This document shows, piece after piece, positions 1 through 12,500 of a stretch of 64,000 nucleotides of DNA; the first letter of the stretch is position 1, and each line of letters begins with the position of its first letter. Origin of the DNA: Owenia fusiformis (Eukaryota; Annelida; Polychaeta; Sabellida; Oweniidae); contig CAIIXF020000036.1 in the NCBI GenBank assembly GCA_903813345.2, forward strand, positions 1-64,000. The letters are read 5' to 3'. The position numbers and the translations under genes were made by a program. The notes under the pieces are model-generated. The model was not told where the DNA came from and did not search any database. It worked only from the letters and a program-made list of their open reading frames with translations.

Positions 1-3000
1 GCTCCTAGACTTACATCCAGATCCTGTGTAGCATCGTAGTCAGTGTAGCTAGCGTAGCCCCCGTATGCATACTCCTAGGTTTACCTCCAGACTCTGTGTA
101 GCAGCGTAGTCAGTGTAGCTATCGTAGCCCCAGAATGCATGCTCCTAGGCTTACCTCTATACACTCTTTAGTCGCATAGCCAATGTAGCTAGCTTAGCCC
201 CTGAATACATGCTCCTAGGCTTACATCCAGATCCTGTGTAGCAGCGTAGACAGTGTAGCTAGCGTAGCCCCAGAATGCATGCTCCTAGGGTTACCTCCAG
301 AACCTCTGTAGTCGCGTAGCCAGTGTAGCTAGCTTAGCTACTGCATTCATGCTCCTTTTAGCTTACCTCTATACACTCTGTAGTTGAATAGCCAGTGTAG
401 CTAGCGTAGCCCCTGAATGCATGCTCCTAGGCTTACATCCAGATCCTGTGTAGCATCGTAGTCAGTGTAGCTTGCGTAGCCTCCGAATACATGCTCCTAG
501 GCTTACCTCCAGAATCTGTGTAGCAGCGTAGTCAGTGTAGCTAGCGTAGCCACAGAATGTATGCTCCTAGACTTACCTCTATACACTCTGTAGTCGCTTA
601 CCCCCAGAACCTCTGTAGTCGTGTAGCCGGTGTGGCTAACGTAGCCACAGAATGCATGCTCCTAGGCTTACCTGCAGACCATATGTAGCTGCGTAGCCAG
701 TGTAGTTAGCGTAACCATCGTATGCATGCTCCCAGGGTTACCTCTATACCCTTTGTAGTCCCGTAGCCAATGTAGCTAACGTAGCCACCGAATGCATGCT
801 CCTAGGCTTACCCCAGAATCTCTGTGTAGCAGAGTAGTCAGTGTAGCTAGCGGGGCCACAGAATGCATGCTCCTAGGCTTACCTACAGACTCTGTAGCTA
901 CATAGCCAGTGTGGTTAGCGTAGCCATCGTATGCATGCTCCCAGGGTTACCTCTTTGCCCTCTGTAGTCGTGTAGCAAGGGTAGCTAACGTATCCACCGA
1001 ATGCATTCTCCTTGGCTTACCTCCAGACTCTATGTAGTCGCGTAGCCAGTGTAGCTAGCGTAGCCACCGTATGCATGCTCCCAGGATTACCTCTATACCC
1101 TCTGCATTCGCATAGCCAGTGTAGCTAAGGTAGCCACCGAATGCATGCTCCTAGGCTTACATCCATATCCTGTGTAGCAGCGTAGTCAGTGTAGCTAGCG
1201 TAGCCCCAGAATGCATGCTCCTAGGCTTACCTCCAGAACCACTGTAGTCGCGTAGCCAGTGTGGTTAACGTAGCCACAGAATGAATGCTGCAAGGCTTAC
1301 CTCGAGACCATTTGTAGCTGCGTAGCCAGTGTAGCTAGCTTAGCTACCACATTCATGCTCCTTAGCTTACCTCTATACACTCTGTAGTCGCATAGCCAAT
1401 GTAGCTAGCGCAGCCCCTGAATACATGCTCCTAGGCTTACATCCAGACTCTGTGTAGCAGCGTAGTAAGTGTAGCTAGCGTAGCCCAAGAATGCATGCTC
1501 CTAGGCTTACCTCTATACACTCTGTAGTCGCATAGCCCGTGTAGCTAGCGTAGCCCCTGAATGCGTGCTCCTTGGCTTACATCCAGACTCTGTATATCAG
1601 CATAGCCAGTGTAGCTATTGTAGCCACCGTATGCATGCTCCTAGGGTTACCTCTATACCCTCTGTAGTCGCGTAGCCAGTGTAGCTAACGTAGCCCCCGA
1701 ATGCATGCTCCTGGGCTTACCTCCAGACTCTGTGTAGCAGCGTAGTCAGTGTAGCTAGCGTAGATCCTGAATACATGCTCCTAGGCTTACCCCCAGAACC
1801 TCTGTGTAGTCGTGTAGCCAGTGTGGTTAACGAAGCCACAGAATGCATGCTCCTAGGCTTACCTGCAGACCCTATGTAGCCGCGTAGTCAGTGTAGGTAG
1901 CGTATCGACCGTATGCATGCTCCCAGGGTTACTTCTATACCCTCTGAAGTCGTGTAGCCAGTGTAGCTAACGTAGCCACCGAATGCATGCTCCCAGGGTT
2001 ACCTCTGTAGTCGTGTAGCCAGTTTACCTTACGTAGCCACCGAATGATTGCTCCTAGGCTTACGTCCAGACTCTGTGTAGTCGTGTAGCCAGTGTAGCTA
2101 ACGTAGCCACCGAATTCATGCTCCTAGGCTTACCTCTAGACTCTTTGTAGCAGCGTAGTCAGTGTAGCTAGCGTAGCCCCCGAATGAATGCTCCTAGGCT
2201 TACCCCCAGAACCTCTGTAGTCGCGTAGCCAGTGTGGCCTACGTAGCTACAGTGTGCATGCTCCTAGGCTTACATCCAGATCCTGTGTAGCAGCGTAGTC
2301 AGTGTAGCTTAGCTTACCTCCAGACTCTGTGTAGTCGTGTATCCAGTGTAGCTTGCGTAGCTACTGAATGCATGCTCCTAGGCTTACGTCCAGACCCTAT
2401 GTAGCCACGTAGCCAGTGTAGCTAGCGTTGCCACAGTATTCATGCTCCCATTGTTACCCTCTGTAGTCGCGTAGCCAGTGTAGCTAACGTAGCGCCTGAA
2501 TGCATGCTCCTAGGCTTACATCCAGATCCTGTGTAAGCAGTGTAGTCAGTGTAGCTAGCGTAGCCCCAGAATGCATGCTCCTAGGCTTACCTGCAGACCC
2601 TTTGTAGTCGCATATCCAGAGTAGCTAACGTAGCCACCGAATGCATGCTCCTAGGCTTACCTTCAGACTCTGTATAGCAGCGTAGCCAGTGTAGCTAGCG
2701 TAGCCACCGTATGCATGCTCCTAGGGTTACCTCTATACCCTCTGTTGTCGCATAGCCAGTGTAGCTAACGTAGCCCACGAATGCATGCTCCTAGGTTTAC
2801 CTCCAAACTCTGTGTAGCAGCGTAGCCAGTGTAGCTAACGTAGACCCGAATGCATGCTCCTAGGCTTACCTCCAGACTCTGTGTAGCAGCGTAGTCAGTG
2901 TAGCTAACGTAGATCCTGAATACATGCTCCTAGGCTTACCCCAAAAACCTCTGTGTAGTCGTGTAGCCAGTGTGGTTAACGAAGCCACAGAATGCATGCT

Positions 3001-6000
3001 CCTAGCCTTACCTGAAGACCCTATGTAGCCGCATAGCCAGTGTAGTTAGCGTAGCCACCGTATGCATGCTCCCAGGGTAACCTCTATACCCTCTGTAGTC
3101 GTGTAGCCAGTTTACCTAACGTAGCCACCGAATGATTGCTCCTAGGCTTACCTCCAGACTCTGTGTAGCGGCGTAGTCAGTGTAGCTAGGGTACCAACAG
3201 AATGCATGCTCCTAGGCTTACCTGCAGACCCTATGTAGGTGCGTAGCCAGTGTAGTTAGCGTAGCCCCCGTATGCATGCTCCCAGGGTAACTCTATACCC
3301 TCTGTAGTCGTGTAGCCAGTGTAGCTAACATAGCCACCGAATGTTTGGTTCTAGGCTTACCTCCAGACTCTGTTTAGTCGCGTAGCCAGTGTAGCTAACG
3401 TAGCCTCCGAATGCATGCTCCTAGGCTTACCTCCAGACTCTGTGTAGCGGCGTAGTCAGTGTAGCTAGGGTACCAACAGAATGCATGCTCCTAGGCTTAC
3501 CTGCAGACCCTATGTAGGTGCGTAGCCAGTGTAGTTAGCGTAGCCCCCGTATGCATGCTCCCAGGGTACCTCTATACCCTCTGTAGTCGTGTAGCCAGTG
3601 TAGCTTGCGTAGCCACTGCATGCATGCTCCTAGGCTTACCTCCAGACCCTATATAGCCACGTAGTCAGTGTAGCTAGCGGAGCCCCTGAATGCATGCTCT
3701 TAGGCTTACCCCCAGAACCTCTGTAGTCGTGTAGCAAGTGTAGCTAGCGTATCCACCGAATGCATGCTCCTAGGCTTTCCTCTAGACTCTGTGTAGCCGC
3801 ATAGCCAGTGTAGCTTGCGTAGCCACTGCATGTATGCTCCTAGGCTTACCTCCAGACCCTATGTAGCCACGTAGTCAGTGTAGCTAGCGTAGCCCCCGAA
3901 TGCGGGCTCTTAGGCTTACCCCTAGAACCTCTGTAGTCGCGTAGCCAGTGTGGCTAACGTAGCCACATAATGCATGCTCTTAGGCTTACATGCAGACCCT
4001 AGGTAGCCGTGTAGCCAGTGTAGATACAGTAGCCACCGAATGCATGCTCCTAAGCTTACCTCCAGACTCTCTGTATCAGCAGAGCCAGTGTAGCTAGCGT
4101 AGCCACCGTATGCATGCTCCTAGGGTTACCTCTTTACCCTCTGTAGTTGTGTAGCCAGTGTAGCTAACGTAGCCGCCGTTTGCATGCTCCTAGGGTTACC
4201 TCTATACCCTCTGTAGTAGCGTAGCCAGTGTAGCTAGCGTAGCCACCGTATGCATGCTCCCAGGGTTACCTCTATACCTTCTGTAGTCGTGTAACCAGTG
4301 TAGCTAACGTAGCCACCGAATGCATTCTCCTTGGCTTACCTCCAGACTCTATGTAGTCGCGTAGCCAGTGTAGCTAGCGTAGCCACCGTATGCATGCTCC
4401 CAGGATTACCTCTATACCCTCTAACGTAGCCACCGAATGCATGCTCCTAGGCTTACATCCATATCCTGTGTAGCAGCGTAGTCAGTGTAGCTAGCGTAGC
4501 CCCAGAATGCATGCTCCTAGGCTTACCTCCAGACTCTGTGTAGCATCGTAATCAGTGTAGCTAGCGTAGCCACAGATTGCATGCTCCTAGGCTTACCTGC
4601 AGACCCTATGTAGCCGCGTAGCCAGTGTAGTTAGCGTAGCCACCGTATGCATGCTCCCAGGGTTACCTCTTTACCCTCTGTAGTTGTGTAGCCAGTGTAG
4701 CTAACGTAGCCGCCGTATGCATGCTCCCAGGGTTACCTCTATACGTATCCAGTGTAGCTACTGTATGCATGCTCCCAGGGTTACTTCTATACCCTTTGTA
4801 GTCCCGTAGCCAATGTAGCTAACGTAGCCACCGAATGCATGCTCCTAGGCTCACCCCCAGAATCTCTGTGTAGCAGAGTAGTCAGTGTAGCTAGCGGGGC
4901 CACAGAATGCATGCTCTAAGGCTTACCTCCAGACTCTGTGTAGCTACATAGCCAGTGTAGTTAGCGTAGCCATCGTATGCATGCTCCCAGGGTTACCTCT
5001 TTGCCCTCTGTAGTCGTGTAGCAAGGGTAGCTAACGTATCCACCGAATGCATGCTCCTAGGCTTACCTCCAGACCCTATGTAGCCACGTAGTCAGTGTAG
5101 CTAGCGTAGCCCCCGAATGCGGGCTCTTAGGCTTACCCCCAGAACCTCTGTGTATCAGCGTAGCCAGTGTAGCTAGCGTAGCCACCGTATGCATGCTCCT
5201 AGGGTTACCTCTTTACCCTCTGTAGTTGTGTAGCCAGTGTAGCTAACGTAGCCGCCGTATGCATGCTCCCAGGGTTACCTCTATACCTTCTGTAGTCGTG
5301 TAACCAGTGTAGCTTACGTAGCCACCGAATGCATTCTCCTTGGCTTACCTCCAGACTGTGTGTAGTCGCGTAGCCAGTGTAGCTAGCGTAGCCACCGTAT
5401 GCATGCTCCTAGGGTTACCTCTATACCCTCTGTTGTCGCATAGCCAGTGTAGCTAACGTAGCCCACGAATGCATGCTCCTAGGTTTACCTCCAAACTCTG
5501 TGTAGCAGCGTAGCCAGTGTAGCTAACGTAGACCCGAATGCATGCTCCTAGGCTTACCTCCAGACTCTGTGTAGCAGCGTAGTCAGTGTAGCTAACGTAG
5601 ATCCTGAATACATGCTCCTAGGCTTACCCCAAGAACCTCTGTGTAGTCGTGTAGCCAGTGTGGTTAACAAAGCCACAGAATGCATGCTCCTAGCCTTACC
5701 TGAAGACCCTATGTAGCCGCATAGCCAGTGTAGTTAGCGTAGCCACCGTATGCATGCTCCCAGGGTAACCTCTATACCCTCTGTAGTCGTGTAGCCAGTT
5801 TACCTAACGTAGCCACCGAATGATTGCTCCTAGGCTTACCTGCAGACTCTGTGTAGCGGCGTAGTCAGTGTAGCTAGGGTACCAACAGAATGCATGCTCC
5901 TAGGCTTACCTGCAGACCCTATATAGGTGCGTAGCCAGTGTAGTTAGGGTAGCCCCCGTATGCATGCTCCCAGGGTACCTCTATACCCTCTGTAGTCGTG

Positions 6001-6328
6001 TAGCCAGTGTAGCTAACATAGCCACCGAATGTTTGGTTCTAGGCTTACCTCCAGACTCAGTTTAGTCGCGTAGCCAGTGTAGCTAACGTAGCCTCCGAAT
6101 GCATGCTCCTAGGCTTACCTCCAGACTCTGTGTAGCGGCGTAGTCAGTGTAGCTAGGGTACCAACAGAATGCATGCTCCTAGGCTTACCTGCAGACCCTA
6201 TGTAGGTGCGTAGCCAGTGTAGTTAGCGTAGCCCCCGTATGCATGCTCCCAGGGTACCTTTATACCCTCTGTAGTCGTGTAGCCAGTGTTGCTAACATAG
6301 CCACCGAATGTTTGGTTCTAGGCTTACC

Positions 6329-6367
6329 AGGGTTACCTTTTTACCCTCTTTACCCTCTTTACCCCCC
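6329..6367 (+). repeat. Aberrant HOR junction with short ACCCTCTTT repeats
   Basis: After TTCTAGGCTTACC the sequence reads AGGGTTACCTTTTTACCC, then repeats the 9-mer ACCCTCTTT and runs into ACCCCCCGAATGAATGC. Downstream it equals the sequence that follows 2182, at an offset of 4186 bp. It is therefore the breakpoint of the 4.2-kb partial duplication, and the short repeat was generated from the monomer's own TTACCCTCT. No other copy of this junction is present in the window. Confidence 0.85.
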
Positions 6368-9300
6368 GAATGAATGCTCCTAGGCTTACCCCCAGAACCT
6401 CTGTAGTCGCGTAGCCAGTGTGGCCTACGTAGCTACAGTGTGCATGCTCCTAGGCTTACATCCAGATCCTGTGTAGCAGCGTAGTCAGTGTAGCTTAGCT
6501 TACCTCCAGACTCTGTGTAGTCGTGTATCCAGTGTAGCTTGCGTAGCTACTGAATGCATGCTCCTAGGCTTACGTCCAGACCCTATGTAGCCACGTAGCC
6601 AGTGTAGCTAGCGTTGCCACAGTATTCATGCTCCCATTGTTACCCTCTGTAGTCGCGTAGCCAGTGTAGCTAACGTAGCGCCTGAATGCATGCTCCTAGG
6701 CTTACATCCAGATCCTGTGTAAGCAGTGTAGTCAGTGTAGCTAGCGTAGCCCCAGAATGCATGCTCCTAGGCTTACCTGCAGACCCTTTGTAGTCGCATA
6801 TCCAGAGTAGCTAACGTAGCCACCGAATGCATGCTCCTAGGCTTACCTTCAGACTCTGTATAGCAGCGTAGCCAGTGTAGCTAGCGTAGCCACCGTATGC
6901 ATGCTCCTAGGGTTACCTCTATACCCTCTGTTGTCGCATAGCCAGTGTAGCTAACGTAGCCCACGAATGCATGCTCCTAGGTTTACCTCCAAACTCTGTG
7001 TAGCAGCGTAGCCAGTGTAGCTAACGTAGACCCGAATGCATGCTCCTAGGCTTACCTCCAGACTCTGTGTAGCAGCGTAGTCAGTGTAGCTAACGTAGAT
7101 CCTGAATACATGCTCCTAGGCTTACCCCAAAAACCTCTGTGTAGTCGTGTAGCCAGTGTGGTTAACGAAGCCACAGAATGCATGCTCCTAGCCTTACCTG
7201 AAGACCCTATGTAGCCGCATAGCCAGTGTAGTTAGCGTAGCCACCGTATGCATGCTCCCAGGGTAACCTCTATACCCTCTGTAGTCGTGTAGCCAGTTTA
7301 CCTAACGTAGCCACCGAATGATTGCTCCTAGGCTTACCTCCAGACTCTGTGTAGCGGCGTAGTCAGTGTAGCTAGGGTACCAACAGAATGCATGCTCCTA
7401 GGCTTACCTGCAGACCCTATGTAGGTGCGTAGCCAGTGTAGTTAGCGTAGCCCCCGTATGCATGCTCCCAGGGTAACTCTATACCCTCTGTAGTCGTGTA
7501 GCCAGTGTAGCTAACATAGCCACCGAATGTTTGGTTCTAGGCTTACCTCCAGACTCTGTTTAGTCGCGTAGCCAGTGTAGCTAACGTAGCCTCCGAATGC
7601 ATGCTCCTAGGCTTACCTCCAGACTCTGTGTAGCGGCGTAGTCAGTGTAGCTAGGGTACCAACAGAATGCATGCTCCTAGGCTTACCTGCAGACCCTATG
7701 TAGGTGCGTAGCCAGTGTAGTTAGCGTAGCCCCCGTATGCATGCTCCCAGGGTACCTCTATACCCTCTGTAGTCGTGTAGCCAGTGTAGCTTGCGTAGCC
7801 ACTGCATGCATGCTCCTAGGCTTACCTCCAGACCCTATATAGCCACGTAGTCAGTGTAGCTAGCGGAGCCCCTGAATGCATGCTCTTAGGCTTACCCCCA
7901 GAACCTCTGTAGTCGTGTAGCAAGTGTAGCTAGCGTATCCACCGAATGCATGCTCCTAGGCTTTCCTCTAGACTCTGTGTAGCCGCATAGCCAGTGTAGC
8001 TTGCGTAGCCACTGCATGTATGCTCCTAGGCTTACCTCCAGACCCTATGTAGCCACGTAGTCAGTGTAGCTAGCGTAGCCCCCGAATGCGGGCTCTTAGG
8101 CTTACCCCTAGAACCTCTGTAGTCGCGTAGCCAGTGTGGCTAACGTAGCCACATAATGCATGCTCTTAGGCTTACATGCAGACCCTAGGTAGCCGTGTAG
8201 CCAGTGTAGATACAGTAGCCACCGAATGCATGCTCCTAAGCTTACCTCCAGACTCTCTGTATCAGCAGAGCCAGTGTAGCTAGCGTAGCCACCGTATGCA
8301 TGCTCCTAGGGTTACCTCTTTACCCTCTGTAGTTGTGTAGCCAGTGTAGCTAACGTAGCCGCCGTTTGCATGCTCCTAGGGTTACCTCTATACCCTCTGT
8401 AGTAGCGTAGCCAGTGTAGCTAGCGTAGCCACCGTATGCATGCTCCCAGGGTTACCTCTATACCTTCTGTAGTCGTGTAACCAGTGTAGCTAACGTAGCC
8501 ACCGAATGCATTCTCCTTGGCTTACCTCCAGACTCTATGTAGTCGCGTAGCCAGTGTAGCTAGCGTAGCCACCGTATGCATGCTCCCAGGATTACCTCTA
8601 TACCCTCTAACGTAGCCACAGAATGCATGCTCCTAGGCTTACCTCCAGACTCTGTGTAGCTACATAGCCAGTGTAGTTAGCGTAGCCATCGTATGCATGC
8701 TCCCAGGGTTACCTCTTTGCCCTCTGTAGTCGTGTAGCAAGGGTAGCTAACGTATCCACCGAATGCATGCTCCTAGGCTTACCTCCAGACCCTATGTAGC
8801 CACGTAGTCAGTGTAGCTAGCGTAGCCCCCGAATGCGGGCTCTTAGGCTTACCCCCAGAACCTCTGTGTATCAGCGTAGCCAGTGTAGCTAGCGTAGCCA
8901 CCATATGCATGCTCCTAGGGTTACCTCTTTACCCTCTGTAGTTGTGTAGCCAGTGTAGCTAACGTAGCCGCCGTATGCATGCTCCCAGGGTTACCTCTAT
9001 ACCTTCTGTAGTCGTGTAACCAGTGTAGCTTACGTAGCCACCGAATGCATTCTCCTTGGCTTACCTCCAGACTGTGTGTAGTCGCGTAGCCAGTGTAGCT
9101 AGCGTAGCCACCGTATGCATGCTCCTAGGGTTACCTCTATACCCTCTGTTGTCGCATAGCCAGTGTAGCTAACGTAGCCCACGAATGCATGCTCCTAGGT
9201 TTACCTCCAAACTCTGTGTAGCAGCGTAGCCAGTGTAGCTAACTTAGACCCGAATGCATGCTCCTAGGCTTACCTCCAGACTCTGTGTAGCAGCGTAGTC

Positions 9301-10069
9301 AGTGTAGCTAACGTAGATCCTGAATACATGCTCCTAGGCTTACCCCAAGAACCTCTGTGTAGTCGTGTAGCCAGTGTGGTTAACAAAGCCACAGAATGCA
9401 TGCTCCTAGCCTTACCTGAAGACCCTATGTAGCCGCATAGCCAGTGTAGTTAGCGTAGCCACCGTATGCATGCTCCCAGGGTAACCTCTATACCCTCTGT
9501 AGTCGTGTAGCCAGTTTACCTAACGTAGCCATCGAATGATTGCTCCTAGGCTTACCTGCAGACTCTGTGTAGCGGCGTAGTCAGTGTAGCTAGGGTACCA
9601 ACAGAATGCATGCTCCTAGGCTTACCTGCAGACCCTATATAGGTGCGTAGCCAGTTTAGTTAGCGTAGCCCCCGTATGCATGCTCCCAGGGTACCTCTAT
9701 ACCCTCTGTAGTCGTGTAGCCAGTGTAGCTAACATAGCCACCGAATGTTTGGTTCTAGGCTTACCTCCAGACTCAGTTTAGTCGCGTAGCCAGTGTAGCT
9801 AACGTAGCCTCCGAATGCATGCTCCTAGGCTTACCTCCAGACTCTGTGTAGCGGCGTAGTCAGTGTAGCTAGGGTACCAACAGAATGCATGCTCCTAGGC
9901 TTACCTGCAGACCCTATGTAGGTGCGTAGCCAGTGTAGTTAGCGTAGCCCCCGTATGCATGCTCCCAGGGTACCTTTATACCCTCTGTAGTCGTGTAGCC
10001 AGTGTTGCTAACATAGCCACCGAATGTTTGGTTCTAGGCTTACCTCCAGACTCTGTTTAGTCGCGTAGC

Positions 10070-12150
10070 CAGTGTAGTTAGCGTAGCCACTGTATGCACG
10101 CTCCCAGGGTTACCTCTATACCCTCTGTAGTCGTTTAGCCAGTGTAGCTAACGTTGCCACCGAATGATTGCTCCTAGTCTTACCTCCAATCTCTGTGTAG
10201 TCGCGTAGCCAGTGTAGCTGTGTAGCTACTGCATGCATGCTCCTAGGCTTACCTCCAGACTCTGTGTAGCGGCGTAGTCAGTGTAGCTAGGGTACCAACA
10301 GAATGCATGCTCCTAGGCTTACCTGCAGACCATATGTAGCTGCGTAGCCAGTGTAGTTAGCGTAAACATCGTATGCATGCTCCCAGGGTTACCTCTAAAC
10401 CCTCTGTAGTCGTGTAGCCAGTTTACCTAACGTAGCCACCGAATGATTGCTCCTAGGCTTACCTCAAGACTCTGTGTAGTCGTGTAGCCAGTGTAGCTAA
10501 CGTAGCCTCCGAATGCATGCTCCTAGGCTTACCTCCAGACTCTGTGTAGCGGCGTAGTCAGTGTAGCTAACGTAGATCCTGAATACATGCTCCTAGGCTT
10601 ACCCCCAGAACCTCTGTGTAGTCGTGTAGCCAGTGTGGTTAACGAAGCCACAGAATGCATGCTCCTAGCCTTACCTGCAGACTCTATGTAGCCGCGTAGC
10701 CAGTGTAGTTAGCGTAGCCACCGTATGCATGCTCCCAGGGTTACCTCTAAACCCTCTGTAGTCGTGTAGCCAGTTTACCTAACGCAGCCACCGAATGATT
10801 GCTCCTAGGCTTACCTCAAGACTCTGTGTAGTCGTGTAGCCAGTGAAGCTAACGTAGCCTCCGAATGCATGCTCCTAGGCTTACCTCCAGACTCTGTGTA
10901 GCGGCGTAGTCAGTGTAGCTAGGGTACCAACAGAATGCATGCTCCTAGGCTTACCTGCAGACCCTATGTAAGTGCGTAGCCAGTGTAGTTAGCGTAGCCC
11001 CCGTATGCATGCTCCCAGGGTACCTCTATACCCTCTGTAGTCGTGAGCCAGTGTAACTAACGTAGCCACCGAATGTTTGGTTCTAGGCTTACCTCCAGAC
11101 TCTGTTTAGTCGCGTAGCCAGTGTAGCTTGCGTAGCCACTGCATGCATCCTCCTAGGCTTACCTCCAGACCCTATATAGCCACGTAGTCAGTGTAGCTAG
11201 CGGAGCCCCCGATTGCATGCTCTTGGGCTTACCCCCAGAACCTCTGTAGTCGTGTAGCCGGTGTGGCTAACTGTGTAGCCGGTGTGGCTAACTGTGGCTA
11301 CGTTAGTAGCCACAGAATGCATGCTCCTAGGCTTACCTGCAGACCCTATGTAGCTGCGTAGACAGTGTAGTTAGCGTAACCATCGTATGCATGCTCCCAG
11401 GGTTACCTCTATACGTATCCAGTGTAGCTACTGTATGCATGCTCCCAGGGTTACTTCTATACACTTCGTAGTCCCGTAGCCAATGTAGCTAACGTAGCCA
11501 CCGAATGCATGCTCCTAGGCTTACCCCCAGAATCTCTGTGTAGCAGAGTAGTCAGTGTAGCTAGCGGGGCCACAGAATGCATGCTCCTAGGCTTACCTCC
11601 AGTCTCTGTGTAGCTACATAGCCAGTGTAGTTAGCGTAGCCATCGTATGCATGCTCCCAGGGTTACCTCTTTGCCCTCTGTAGTCGTGTAGCAAGGGTAG
11701 CTAACGTATCCACCGAATGCATGCTCCTAGGCTTACCTCCAGACCCTATGTAGCCACGTAGTCAGTGTAGCTAGCGTAGCCCCCGAATGCGGCTCTTAGG
11801 CTTACCCCCAGAACCTCTGTGTATCAGCGTAGCCAGTGTAGCTAGCGTAGCCACCGTATGCATGCTCCTAGGGTTACCTCTTTACCCTCTGTAGTTGTGT
11901 AGCCAGTGTAGCTAACGTATCCGCCGTATGCATGCTCCTAGGGTTACCTCTATACCCTCTGTAGTAGCGTAGCCAGTGTAGCCACCGTATGCATGCTCCC
12001 AGGGTTACCTCTATACCTTCTGTAGTCGTGTAACCAGTGTAGCTTACGTAGCCACCGAATCCATTCTCCTTGGCTTACCTCCAGACTGTGTGTAGTCGCG
12101 TAGCCAGTGTAGCTAGCGTAGCCACCGTATGCATGCTCCCAGGGTTACCT
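10070..12150 (+). repeat. R block, first copy
   Basis: About 2.08 kb, ending at the phasing marker. The GCACGCTCCC variant at 10096 lies 2055 bp before the marker; in the second R copy (about 35771-37883) the same variant at 35829 is also 2055 bp before its marker. The third copy is about 45015-47632 with the transposon. All three contain the template-switch hairpin. The entry points differ: the first R is entered from E-type sequence, the other two from Q', so R is an inherited module joined to two different left partners. Confidence 0.85.
11293..11314 (+). other. Template-switch micro-inversion making a perfect hairpin, copy 1
   Basis: TGTGGCTA, a six-base loop CGTTAG, then TAGCCACA: a perfect 8-bp stem. 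TGTGGCTACGTTAG is the reverse complement of CTAACGTAGCCACA, a normal part of nearby monomers (for example near 3955). Just before it, GTGTAGCCGGTGTGGCTAAC is present twice in tandem. This pattern fits a replication template switch that copied a few bases of the opposite strand and then returned. Confidence 0.85.
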
Positions 12151-12360
12151 CGGTAACCAGAGAATGCATTCTGCGTGGCTTACCTCCAGACCCTGTGTAG
12201 CAGTGTAGTCAGTATAGCCCCAGAATGCATGCACCTAGGCTTACCCTCAGAACCTCTGTAGTCGCGTAGCCAGTGTGCATGCTCCTAGGCTTACATACAG
12301 ATCCTGTGTAGCAGCGTAGTCAGTGCAGCTAACGTAGCCACAGAATGATTGCTCCTAGGC

Positions 12361-12500
12361 TTACCTCCAGACTCTGTGTAGTTGCGTAGCCAGTGTAGCT
12401 TGCATAGCCACTGCATGCATGTTCCTAGGCTTACCTCCAGACTCTGTGTAGTTGCGTAGCCAGTGTAGCTTGCATAGCCACTGCATGCATGTTCCTAGGC
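12361..12500 (+). repeat. Two identical adjacent 70-bp monomers (type example)
   Basis: Positions 12361-12430 and 12431-12500 are identical 70-bp units, which fixes the monomer length. Such exact neighbours are rare here; most adjacent monomers differ clearly. The same doublet recurs after the phasing marker in the HORs starting at 28905, 37884, 47633 and 55789, so it predates their amplification. In a typical monomer phased at GCTCCTAGG, GTAG occurs near positions 28, 36, 45 and 54, an internal spacing of 8-9 bp. This suggests the monomer core grew from a ~9-bp unit of the form YAGYGTAGY. Confidence 0.93.

Larger units (their letters stand above)
1..12150 (+). repeat. Rearranged composite HOR region
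   Basis: This region has no phasing marker before 12151 and is a mosaic. Positions 1-350 match the tail of the P block (as at 13191-13540). Near 350 it switches into Q-type sequence, recognisable by GCTCCTTTTAGC. The M marker is at 1591 and N at 2449, only 858 bp apart instead of 1208, so exactly 350 bp (five monomers) are missing at about 2311-2320. D1 and E follow. At 6329-6367 an odd junction returns to pre-N sequence, and 6368 onward repeats 2182 onward at an offset of 4186 bp, including the same 350-bp deletion. Near 8609 a further ~0.47 kb is missing. Near 10070 the sequence passes into the R block, which ends at 12150. Confidence 0.85.

Noticed and set aside
6329-6367. Telomere-like repeat
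   Set aside because: The ACCCTCTTT units are few, not a known telomere motif, and are explained by the monomer's own TTACCCTCT at a rearrangement joint.
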